Assembly: GCA_003661825.1 (NCBI GenBank)
Contig: QMWW01000054.1
Span: 1 to 7,502 of the forward strand
Length of the DNA stretch: 7,502 bases
Origin: Thermoprotei archaeon
Lineage (GTDB): Archaea; Thermoproteota; Thermoprotei_A; Sulfolobales; Desulfurococcaceae
Direction: 5' to 3'
Shown one piece after another: positions 1 to 6,182 of this stretch. Both the position numbers and the translations under genes were made by a program. Under the pieces are notes generated by a model. It was given only the letters and a program-made list of their open reading frames with translations, was not told where the DNA came from and did not search any database. Numbering within the stretch: the stretch's first letter is position 1; the number at the start of each line of letters is the position of its first letter.

Positions 1-3
1 ATT

Positions 4-438
4 CTAGCCACTACTTATCACCTCTTCCCCTCTACCCAGCTCCTCCTTAGACTCCGCTTCTTCGATTTTTCCTCCACTTCTTCTTTCGATTATGGTTCTT
101 CTCCACTTATCACTCAAATCGAGCTTAATAATCATTACCTTACTCGGATGAATAGGGTAGTAAACGGGGGTTCCATCAACTTTTTTCATTTGGACTCCTT
201 CTACAAATATTCTAACACGCTTAGTATCAACTCTAACTACCTTACCCTCATGACCGCTCCAATCCCCTCTCATAATCCTCACTACATCACCCGATCTAAC
301 TGGAAGCCTCTTTACGCCATACTTTTCTTGTAAATCCTTACTAAGAGGAGCGTTGAACAGCTTCCTTAACCTATGTAGCGATGCTTGATAAACGGCTTTT
401 CGCTGCTTACCCGGTTTAGCCGAGGACGTGAACGTCAC
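4..438 (-). CDS. rpl24: Ribosomal protein L24 (uL24)
   Basis: This 144-residue protein is archaeal L24. Visible blocks are KPGKQRKAVYQASLHRLRK (residues 8-26), then FNAPLSKDLQEKYGVKRLPV, the KOW motif GDVVRIMRGDWSGHEGKVVR (50-69) and DGTPVYYPIHPSKVMIIKLD (88-107). L24 starts large-subunit assembly and sits by the exit tunnel. The C-terminal tail after about residue 120 (GGKIEEAESKEELGRGEE) is acidic and probably a lineage-specific extension. The start is GTG at 436-438, seven bases after GGTGGTG (446-452); the next possible starts are out of frame or remove conserved sequence. The TAG at 4-6 leaves three bases of the window, where in archaea S4e would be expected next. Confidence 0.96.
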   Translation of the reverse strand: MTFTSSAKPGKQRKAVYQASLHRLRKLFNAPLSKDLQEKYGVKRLPVRSGDVVRIMRGDWSGHEGKVVRVDTKRVRIFVEGVQMKKVDGTPVYYPIHPSKVMIIKLDLSDKWRRTIIERRSGGKIEEAESKEELGRGEEVISSG

Positions 439-445
439 GAAGGTT

Positions 446-452
446 CACCACC
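446..452 (-). promoter_or_regulatory. Shine-Dalgarno site for the GTG start of rpl24
   Basis: GGTGGTG on the minus strand overlaps the last base of the L14 stop and lies seven bases before GTG at 436-438. It fixes this unusual start; the two GTG triplets within the box itself are in another frame. Confidence 0.65.
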
Positions 453-874
453 TACACGATCATGGTAGCGATGTTAGCTACCTGAGGCCATCTTTCAGCT
501 GCCTCCCTTGCAACAGGTCCGCGGATCTCGCTTCCTTTAGGGGTACCCTCTGGTGTAACTATAACTACAGCGTTATCCTCAAAAGCTATCCAGGTACCGT
601 CTGGTCTACGGTAGGGTCTCTTCTGCCTGATAATGATCGCTCTCATTATTTGCTTTCTCATTTCAGGAGTTCCTTTCTTGACGGATACTACTACCATATC
701 CCCGACACCTGCTGGTGGAATACGTCTTAGCCTACCCCTATAGCCCGGTACTCCTATTATCAGGACCTCTTTTGCACCGCTATTATCAGCTACTCTAACA
801 TAGGAACCCGCTTGCAGCCCTGTATTAATATGCCTTCTCGAAAAAGCCGGTTTACCAGCTGCTCTTTTCGGCAT
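452..874 (-). CDS. rpl14: Ribosomal protein L14 (uL14)
   Basis: The 140-residue protein carries the L14 signature: VRVADNSGAKEVLIIGV (residues 26-42), RIPPAGVGDMVVVSVKKGTP (51-70), RAIIIRQKRPYRRPDGTWIA (78-97) and IRGPVAREAAERWP (117-130). L14 is a beta-barrel protein on the large-subunit interface; it contacts the small subunit and, in other systems, the anti-association factor binding site. The ATG (872-874) shares a base with the S17 stop and follows GGTGGTGA (881-888) by six bases. The TAG stop at 452-454 overlaps the Shine-Dalgarno box of rpl24. Length and motifs are normal. Confidence 0.97.
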   Translation of the reverse strand: MPKRAAGKPAFSRRHINTGLQAGSYVRVADNSGAKEVLIIGVPGYRGRLRRIPPAGVGDMVVVSVKKGTPEMRKQIMRAIIIRQKRPYRRPDGTWIAFEDNAVVIVTPEGTPKGSEIRGPVAREAAERWPQVANIATMIV

Positions 875-1224
875 TACTTTTCACCACCTTTCTTAACAAC
901 TTGTAACACGACAAATGCTACTGTTTTAGCCAGAGGTCTAGTCTCCCCAATTATGACTTCATCACCTTCTTCAGCGTTGATGCAAGGTGGATTATGAGCA
1001 TGTATATGTGTATGTCTTTTCTCGTATCTCCTGTACTTTTTAACATAGTATAGGTAATCGTGTCTAACAACAACCGTCCTCTGCATACGGGTCTTGACAA
1101 CTATGCCTTTAAGTATTTGACCACGTACTTTGACATGTCCATGCCATGGGCATTTAGGATCATTGCATGCATTCTCCGGAGGCCTTAATCCTGGAATGCC
1201 TATGTTTCTAGCACTAGTACTCAT
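874..1224 (-). CDS. rps17: Ribosomal protein S17 (uS17), archaeal long form
   Basis: This 116-residue protein is S17, an rRNA-binding OB-fold protein of the small-subunit body. The archaeal N-terminal extension holds C20-NDPK-C25-PWHGH, and the middle part holds THIHAHNPPCINAEEGDEV with Cys81. The OB-fold core is visible as GIVVKTRMQRTVVVRHDYL (40-58) and VIIGETRPLAKTVAFVVL (90-107). The Cys/His set is common in archaeal S17 and could bind a metal, though this is inference. The ATG (1222-1224) follows GAGGT by eight bases, where the box overlaps the end of rnp1. The TAA stop shares one base with the ATG of rpl14 (TAATG), so translation is coupled. Confidence 0.97.
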   Translation of the reverse strand: MSTSARNIGIPGLRPPENACNDPKCPWHGHVKVRGQILKGIVVKTRMQRTVVVRHDYLYYVKKYRRYEKRHTHIHAHNPPCINAEEGDEVIIGETRPLAKTVAFVVLQVVKKGGEK

Positions 1225-1230
1225 GATATA

Positions 1231-1509
1231 CTACCTCATAATCTTCTTTAACCTATCTTCTGGCCTACCTATTAACCTTATACCTCTAACGGTTACCTCT
1301 ACCCCACTAGGAGTGGAGAATCTAAATGTCCCATGTTCTTTTAGAACGCGTATGAGCCTTTTCCTATCCGTTTCTATAACGAGGGTTTTAAGTGTCTCAT
1401 TAACTACTCTTCCCTTTAGACCAACAAGTTTCGTATCTGGATATTCCAGTACTTCAACATCTAAACCTATTAATTCGTGGTAGTATATATTTCTCTTAGA
1501 ATGCTTCAT
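1231..1509 (-). CDS. rnp1: RNase P protein component 1 (Rpp29/Pop4 family)
   Basis: The 92-residue protein matches archaeal Rpp29. It has the N-terminal YYHELIGLDVEVLEYPD (residues 9-25), GLKGRVVNETLKTLVIET (30-47), the Sm-like beta-barrel core with FRFSTPSGVEVTVRG (62-76), and the ending LIGRPEDRLKK. With the catalytic RNA and other protein subunits it forms RNase P, which removes 5' leaders from pre-tRNAs; Rpp29 pairs with Rpp21 at the specificity domain. Its place between L29 and S17 is a known archaeal arrangement. The ATG (1507-1509) follows GGGAG by five bases, and the TAG (1231-1233) is six bases before rps17. The length is normal for the family and there is no damage. Confidence 0.95.
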   Translation of the reverse strand: MKHSKRNIYYHELIGLDVEVLEYPDTKLVGLKGRVVNETLKTLVIETDRKRLIRVLKEHGTFRFSTPSGVEVTVRGIRLIGRPEDRLKKIMR

Positions 1510-1511
1510 CG

Positions 1512-1715
1512 CTACTCCCTTTTAATACCGAGCTCTTCTTCTCTTATTATGGTGAGGATTCTAGCTATATCTCTCCTAATGTTTCTAATTCTAGATGTAT
1601 TGGTTAATGTACCAAGTTTAGCTTGCAGTCTTAACTTTATAAGTTCTAGTCTAAGTTCGTTAAGCCTCCGTATCCTTTCTTCTCTGCTCATTCTCCTTAT
1701 ATCACTAGGCTTCAT
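1512..1715 (-). CDS. rpl29: Ribosomal protein L29 (uL29)
   Basis: This 67-residue, strongly helical and basic protein has the L29 pattern: KPSDIRRMSREERIRRLNEL (residues 2-21), then ELIKLRLQAKLGTLTN (24-39) and SRIRNIRRDIARILTIIRE (41-59). L29 is a two-helix hairpin on the large-subunit surface next to L23 at the tunnel exit. The ATG (1713-1715) overlaps the S3 stop by four bases and follows GGTGAG at 1721-1726 by five bases. The gap to rnp1 is only two bases. In several other archaea an aIF1/SUI1 gene stands between L29 and rnp1; none is present here. Confidence 0.96.
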   Translation of the reverse strand: MKPSDIRRMSREERIRRLNELRLELIKLRLQAKLGTLTNTSRIRNIRRDIARILTIIREEELGIKRE

Positions 1716-2368
1716 TGATTCTCACCACTCTCTGCAGGCTTTAATTCGCTAAGCTCCTCGGGTTTTACAGGTTTCAGCTCTATGGAATCAGGCGTTCTCT
1801 GACCTGGTTTAACGATTATTACCTCGACACCGTAAACTCCCGGTCTTAATAGAGCCTTTGCAACAGCTCTATCCACCATGTACTCAACGGCTTCACCAGC
1901 CTTGTATATTCTACCAGCTCTGAATTTCTCGTACCTCGCACGTTCAGTCCTAAGCTTACCACTAATAACTATCTCGGCCCCTAAAGCACCAGCATTCATT
2001 ATTCTACGTAACATAGCCATGGCCACCCTTCTATATGGTATCTCTTTTTCGAGAGCCCGTACTATTCTAAAAGCAACAACTCTTGCATTGAGATCCGGAT
2101 CTGGTGCTGGAGATACCGTTATGCTAACGTTTTCTAGTCCGAAGTGAGTCTGCATAATAGTCATCAACTTCCTAATAACGCTGCCCCCACGTCCAATTAT
2201 TCTTCCAGGGTACTCTGCGTATATAGCGACACGATAGCCTGTTGGTGTTTTATACAGCTGAACATGAGAATACCCAGCATCCTTAAAGTAGTTAGCCAAG
2301 AACTCGTCAAGCATAACACGCTTAATGTTGTAATCTATGAAGAATGATTTAACACGTGCTCCAGTCAA
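1712..2368 (-). CDS. rps3: Ribosomal protein S3 (uS3)
   Basis: S3 lies at the mRNA entry of the small subunit. It has an N-terminal KH type-2 domain with IGRGG (about residues 58-62 from the chosen start) and the C-terminal S3 signature GALGAEIVISGKLRTERA. A proline/acidic tail (KPVKPEELSELKP) ends the protein. The start is uncertain. No ATG occurs before residue 22. TTG at 2375-2377 overlaps the L22 stop (TTGA) but lies only one base after GGAGG. TTG at 2366-2368 lies ten bases after it and gives a 218-residue protein beginning (M)TGARVKSFF, a plausible S3 N terminus. I chose the latter; the longer form would be 221 residues. The 3' end overlaps rpl29 by four bases (ATGA). Confidence 0.95.
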   Translation of the reverse strand: MTGARVKSFFIDYNIKRVMLDEFLANYFKDAGYSHVQLYKTPTGYRVAIYAEYPGRIIGRGGSVIRKLMTIMQTHFGLENVSITVSPAPDPDLNARVVAFRIVRALEKEIPYRRVAMAMLRRIMNAGALGAEIVISGKLRTERARYEKFRAGRIYKAGEAVEYMVDRAVAKALLRPGVYGVEVIIVKPGQRTPDSIELKPVKPEELSELKPAESGENQ

Positions 2369-2373
2369 TGCTA

Positions 2374-2844
2374 TCAAGCCTCCTTTACAACTATTTCGAC
2401 ATGGCTTGTTCTCCTGAATTTAGGAGTAGCTCGACCAAATGCTCGAGGCATCCATCGTTTTAAGGTTATGCCTTTATGCGCAGCTACATGTAGTATAACT
2501 AGCTTATCCTTATCTAACCCCTTGTTCTCAGCATTCGCTTCAACTTGGTTGATAAGCTTTAACAGGTACTTTGCGGCTTTAACAGGGTATCTTCCAATAG
2601 GCCATTTATACTTTTCTGACAAGCCGCGTTTATGGCTTTGTTTACCCTTATATCTCTTAAAGGGAATCGGGTGTTTGAGTTTTATCACATCTTCTAAGAG
2701 CTTTCGGGCATCACCGATCCTAAGACCCTTTATCGCAGCTACTACTTCACGCATGATTTTTATAGATACAGGAATATCCAACTGTACAGCTTTCGCGATC
2801 TTCGATTCGTCCTCTACCCTGTAGGAATAGTGCCATGTAGGCAT
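2374..2844 (-). CDS. rpl22: Ribosomal protein L22 (uL22)
   Basis: This 156-residue protein has the archaeal L22 pattern. It begins MPTWHYSY, contains the IRGLRIGDARKLLEDV-like helix (about residues 39-53), and has the insertion KRYKGKQSHKRG (63-74) typical of archaeal/eukaryotic L22. It ends with the signature WMPRAFGRATPKFRRTSHVE, followed by IVV. L22 spans the large subunit and its hairpin lines the exit tunnel next to L4. The ATG is at 2842-2844, with a GGGTG nine bases upstream (2854-2858), a somewhat long spacing. The stop TGA (2374-2376) runs directly into the start region of rps3. Product and order are unambiguous. Confidence 0.97.
   Translation of the reverse strand: MPTWHYSYRVEDESKIAKAVQLDIPVSIKIMREVVAAIKGLRIGDARKLLEDVIKLKHPIPFKRYKGKQSHKRGLSEKYKWPIGRYPVKAAKYLLKLINQVEANAENKGLDKDKLVILHVAAHKGITLKRWMPRAFGRATPKFRRTSHVEIVVKEA
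2379..2386 (-). promoter_or_regulatory. Strong Shine-Dalgarno site at the rps3 start
   Basis: AAAGGAGG on the minus strand lies inside the end of rpl22. It is one base from TTG 2375-2377 and ten bases from TTG 2366-2368. The spacing favours the second TTG, but neither spacing is ideal. It is one of the strongest purine boxes in the window and may compensate for a TTG start. Confidence 0.6.
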
Positions 2845-2859
2845 TACGATTTACACCCA

Positions 2860-3288
2860 CTACTTTAGTGCAACAAACATGCTACTACGAGTAGCCTTTA
2901 ATCCTGGTTCGCCATGCTGTACTTTCTTGGTAGTTAAGCTAAATTCGCCTAAATAATGACCGATCATCTCAGGCATTATCCTAACGGGTACAAATTCTCT
3001 TCCGTTATATACAGCAATCGTTAATCCAACCATTTCTGGGAGAATGATCATGTCTCTAACATGGGTTTTAATAATTCTTTTACCTATTTCGCCTTTTTGA
3101 CGTATTTTCCTAATCTTAGCTAGTAGCTTTACTTGAGCTTTAGTTAGACCTCTCTTTAGACTTCTTCTCTGCCTTGCTGGTAAAAGTTCTATGAATTCGT
3201 CCATAGGCATGTTTAGTAACTCGTCTAGAGTCTTACCTCTATATCTGAATTTTCTCCATTCTGGCGGAACTTCCAGTTTTATAGACAC
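2860..3288 (-). CDS. rps19: Ribosomal protein S19 (uS19)
   Basis: The 142-residue length is typical of archaeal/eukaryotic S19, which is longer than the bacterial form because of the N-terminal part (residues 1-60, with FRYRGKTLDELLNMP). Diagnostic blocks are KTHVRDMIILPEMVG (74-88) and RIMPEMIGHYLGEFSLT (103-119), followed by VQHGEPGLKATRSS. S19 sits in the head of the small subunit near the A site and the bridge to the large subunit. The start is GTG at 3286-3288, supported by GGGTG seven bases upstream (3296-3300) and by the expected N terminus; no ATG competes. The 50-nt gap to the VWA gene contains no T-run terminator and no good TATA box, so S19 probably depends on transcription reading through the inserted pair. 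Confidence 0.97.
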   Translation of the reverse strand: MSIKLEVPPEWRKFRYRGKTLDELLNMPMDEFIELLPARQRRSLKRGLTKAQVKLLAKIRKIRQKGEIGKRIIKTHVRDMIILPEMVGLTIAVYNGREFVPVRIMPEMIGHYLGEFSLTTKKVQHGEPGLKATRSSMFVALK

Positions 3289-3295
3289 TATACTA

Positions 3296-3300
3296 CACCC
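3296..3300 (-). promoter_or_regulatory. Shine-Dalgarno site for the GTG start of rps19
   Basis: GGGTG on the minus strand lies seven bases before GTG at 3286-3288. It supports a non-ATG start directly after the inserted ATPase/VWA pair, so rps19 can be translated independently of the VWA gene. Confidence 0.65.
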
Positions 3301-3338
3301 GTTACCACTATTGTGGCTACTACCGTTCCATGTAGGTG

Positions 3339-5285
3339 CTAATACTTAATCCCTTTAGAGGGAAATATGTTTACCCGTATTTTAAGATTTAGTTTTCTCC
3401 GGAGAATTCTTGGAAGCTTAAGTGGGTCGTCCACTACGATTAGCTCTGCACCAGCATTTGTGAGAAGCCTTCCAATGTCGGTTCTATGTCTAGGCGGTAC
3501 AAACAAAATTAGTCTTCTGCTACCTCGTGATAAGTATTTAGATGCTTCAACCCATGGTTCAACATCTCTAACTGTTTGTTCTAAATCGCTGAATAAAACG
3601 GCAATATCGCTATTACCTGCTATAGCATCAAGTGCTCTCAGAGCTAAGCTTATGTTGGTGTACCCTTTGAAGCCATTGATAAAGAGTTTTTCTAGGTAGT
3701 CTAGTACCAGTCCTCTGGATGCTCTACGTGGAGGTTTAGATACATATACGCTGTCAGAAAATAATATAATAGTTTTGATTACAGGTATAATGGCGGATAA
3801 CGATATAATTGCCCATACAGAGTGCCTAAGCATAGAACCGCTTACATCTATAACTGCTATAATTCTAGAGACCCTTTCCCTACTACGTCTTACGATAGAG
3901 AAATTCTGTCTAATATAATTATACACTGTTTTCTTTAAATATACTTTACCGATATTAGGTGATTCTCTGTACTTACCGATAGCTTCAGTACCTTTTATTC
4001 TATACTTAATGATCTCGTATCCTAGGTTTATAGCTCTCCATAGAGTATTGTAGTCTACTCCATGCATTGAAAAATGCTCCCATACCTTCTGAGATAGATA
4101 TTCTAATGCCTCTGCTAGGTATTCTTTACTTAAGCTTCTGAGTATGGATTTATGATCTCTCGAAATTAGGGACCTATATATGGGTCTTAACCCTTGTTCT
4201 AAGTTATGAGGATCTATCTTTGACAACGTATATACCGCAAAATCTAAAAGAGGTCTATTCCCCGTTAACGCATAGTCTAAGTAATAAGCTAGAGCCTGTC
4301 CTATTAGGATCCTATTCTTCAGTTTAGTATCAAATTTTCCCGGATTTTTAATGATCGCTAGCGTTAATGGATCGAGTTCTTTAATTATCTCTCTATAGCC
4401 TCTAATTCTGTTAATTTTTGAAACAATCTTCCATCGCTCTTTTAAAGGAAGCTCCCGTATATCCTGCAACGCTTTAGCCAAGATCCTGTGATCTAAGTTT
4501 TCCGGGTTAAGCCACTGCAGACTATATGGACCAAGATAATTACTTAGTCCGCCTTTCTTCGCAATCTTTTTAACAATTCCTTTAATCCACTTCCATTCGG
4601 AAGAATAGAAACCAGCCATACTCGCAGATCTTCTACTGATCTCTGCTAGAATATCTTGATCTACTTTTCTATTGAATCCATGGAACCTTGTAATAAATTC
4701 TACAAGCTCACTGGTGTTAAGCTTTCTGAGCAAATTTTCATTAATTATCTTAGACCAGAATTTACTCGGTATTTCTTTGAGGTATTTCACGAGATCCATA
4801 AGTGTTACAGTGCGATTTTCCTCCGCGATCAGCTTATTGCTGTGCAGGTTAGGGTTGATGTACAATTTTCCTCCTTCCATTCTTCTGAGATAGCCCTGTT
4901 TACGTAACCATATATAGTCAAGGAGATCTTGAGCTTTCATGTTACTAGTAAATATCTCTGAAGCTTTAATCTTCCTCCTTCCTTGCAACCTTTTTATGAT
5001 ATTTATTTTACCGCTACACTTAAGAACGCTGGGTTCACTGTCCCTATGCTCACATCCTACTATTCTATTAGATCTAAGTAGTTCATCTACTATCTGGTCA
5101 GAAAGCTCCTCATCACTAATACTTTTAATGGTCTGTATCAGTTTTAGAAGAATAAGCATTCTATCCACTGAGCGTTCTTTTCTATATATCCTATTAAAGT
5201 ACTCTTTAATGCTGTCTTCTAGATGCTTCTCTACATGGTTCAGTATACTATGCTCCTGATCTTTATGATCACTTAAGGAGCTCAT
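3339..5285 (-). CDS. VWA-domain protein (ViaA/CoxE/NorD-like) with long N-terminal region
   Basis: This 648-residue protein has a C-terminal von Willebrand factor A domain, about residues 473-625. The metal-ion-dependent adhesion site is complete: IAVIDVSGSM (Asp480, Ser482, Ser484), GYTNISLAL (Thr543) and LFSDLEQT (Asp567). The first 470 residues are charged and apparently mostly helical. About 105-147 looks like a winged-helix segment (LLDYIWLRKQGYLRR followed by GGKLYIN), but this is inference. No signal peptide or membrane segment is visible, so it is likely cytosolic. The architecture, a large N-terminal region plus C-terminal VWA next to a MoxR ATPase, matches ViaA, CoxE and NorD/CbbO proteins, which couple the ATPase to a client. 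The ATG (5283-5285) lies inside the end of the ATPase gene, with GAGG nine bases upstream. I cannot assign a substrate. Confidence 0.9.
   Translation of the reverse strand: MSSLSDHKDQEHSILNHVEKHLEDSIKEYFNRIYRKERSVDRMLILLKLIQTIKSISDEELSDQIVDELLRSNRIVGCEHRDSEPSVLKCSGKINIIKRLQGRRKIKASEIFTSNMKAQDLLDYIWLRKQGYLRRMEGGKLYINPNLHSNKLIAEENRTVTLMDLVKYLKEIPSKFWSKIINENLLRKLNTSELVEFITRFHGFNRKVDQDILAEISRRSASMAGFYSSEWKWIKGIVKKIAKKGGLSNYLGPYSLQWLNPENLDHRILAKALQDIRELPLKERWKIVSKINRIRGYREIIKELDPLTLAIIKNPGKFDTKLKNRILIGQALAYYLDYALTGNRPLLDFAVYTLSKIDPHNLEQGLRPIYRSLISRDHKSILRSLSKEYLAEALEYLSQKVWEHFSMHGVDYNTLWRAINLGYEIIKYRIKGTEAIGKYRESPNIGKVYLKKTVYNYIRQNFSIVRRSRERVSRIIAVIDVSGSMLRHSVWAIISLSAIIPVIKTIILFSDSVYVSKPPRRASRGLVLDYLEKLFINGFKGYTNISLALRALDAIAGNSDIAVLFSDLEQTVRDVEPWVEASKYLSRGSRRLILFVPPRHRTDIGRLLTNAGAELIVVDDPLKLPRILRRKLNLKIRVNIFPSKGIKY
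5269..5285 (-). other. 17-nt coding overlap between MoxR and VWA genes
   Basis: The VWA ATG (5283-5285) precedes the ATPase TGA (5269-5271), and the shared bases are read in two frames. A GAGG within the ATPase frame (5295-5298) can serve as the ribosome-binding site. Such an overlap usually means coupled translation and balanced amounts of two interacting proteins. Confidence 0.9.
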
Positions 5286-6180
5286 CTATTATTTCCTCGT
5301 CTTCAGGATTTTTAAGCAACGTAGCGTATCCAGCTTCACATAGTTCTATATATTCTGCTCTATCTTTTCCTTTTGCATCAGCTAATAAAGCTGTCAATGT
5401 AAGCCAAGAAACGAGATCAGCTGTTCCAGGTTTATACATTCCCTTTTGTCTAAGTTCTCTAACGATCTTTAGCGCTTTGGAAATTATTTCACTAGACAAT
5501 TTATTGATAAGTGTGCCTAAGCGGAGCTTTATAATGTTGTATTCTTCTTCCATTGAAGGATATCTAAATTCTATTCTTATAACTCTTCTGAGAAATGCAT
5601 CACTTAATTCATTCTGCGCTATATCAAGTGGATTGCTCGTAAATATTATCTGAAATCCTGTACCGGACTGTTTGTACACTTTTTTAAGCTCGGGTACAAC
5701 TATTCTTCTCTTATCAATTATGTCAAGCAACATGTTCTGGAATTCCTCACTACTTCTACGGATCTCGTCTATCAGTACACCAGTATCCATTATCAGCGCT
5801 GCTAGTAGTGGTCGAGGGATAAAGCTTTCCTCGTTAAAGCCCTTGACCATGGCTATAGCTGGGTGAAAATCCCCTATAACTCTGTATTCATCATAATTCT
5901 CGCTACAAGGTAGAACAAAAGCTGATTTCCCGCTCCAAAGAGTGAGTATAGCTTCTCCTATCTCTGTCTTACCCGTTCCTGGAGGACCCTCGAACAAAAC
6001 TGGTCTATTATTCATAAACGCTGATATAGTTATGTAGACTATGTAAGGCTTAACTATGAGTTTATACTCTCTTCTAAGCACTTCTAATATCTTCTTGGGA
6101 TCTCTAACGGGTTTACGCGTATTTACAACTGATCCATAGATATCATATACTTTTTTAACTACGGGGTCTTCGAACTCCAT
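5269..6180 (-). CDS. MoxR-type AAA+ ATPase, partner of the downstream VWA protein
   Basis: This 303-residue protein is a cytoplasmic AAA+ ATPase of the MoxR group (AAA_3/AAA_5-like). Visible motifs are Walker A GPPGTGKT (residues 65-72), Walker B GVLIDEI (134-140, Asp138/Glu139), sensor 1 TSNP (181-184) and the LRR arginine-finger region after SDAF (192-199). In the sensor 2 position there is PGTADLVSWL (251-260) without the usual arginine; related PST/PGxAELIDW forms occur in CoxD/NorQ-like members. MoxR ATPases form hexameric rings that act with VWA-domain partners as chaperone-like remodelling or metal-insertion machines. The ATG start at 6178-6180 has no clear Shine-Dalgarno site, in contrast to neighbouring genes. 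The 3' end overlaps the VWA gene by 17 nt. The client is unknown. Catalytic motifs look intact, so it is probably active. Confidence 0.93.
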   Translation of the reverse strand: MEFEDPVVKKVYDIYGSVVNTRKPVRDPKKILEVLRREYKLIVKPYIVYITISAFMNNRPVLFEGPPGTGKTEIGEAILTLWSGKSAFVLPCSENYDEYRVIGDFHPAIAMVKGFNEESFIPRPLLAALIMDTGVLIDEIRRSSEEFQNMLLDIIDKRRIVVPELKKVYKQSGTGFQIIFTSNPLDIAQNELSDAFLRRVIRIEFRYPSMEEEYNIIKLRLGTLINKLSSEIISKALKIVRELRQKGMYKPGTADLVSWLTLTALLADAKGKDRAEYIELCEAGYATLLKNPEDEEIIDELLK

Positions 6181-6182
6181 CT

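Noticed and set aside
428..730. Open frame of 100 codons on the plus strand over rpl14
   Set aside because: It is fully antisense to conserved L14 with no family resemblance.
1130..1483. Open frame of 117 codons on the plus strand across rps17 and rnp1
   Set aside because: It is antisense to two conserved genes, and its Ser/Leu-rich composition is what reverse reading of basic proteins gives.
2468..2824. Open frame of 118 codons on the plus strand over rpl22
   Set aside because: It mirrors the L22 coding frame; the apparent hydrophobic segments result from antisense reading.
3350..3363. Inverted repeat TCCCT-TTAG-AGGGA as possible terminator hairpin at the end of the VWA gene
   Set aside because: The stem is only five pairs, lies within the last codons and is not followed by a T-run; archaeal terminators rely mainly on T-runs.
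3367..3699. Open frame of 110 codons on the plus strand inside the VWA gene
   Set aside because: It lies antisense to the VWA domain with its conserved MIDAS region; the product has no recognisable pattern and no convincing ribosome-binding site.
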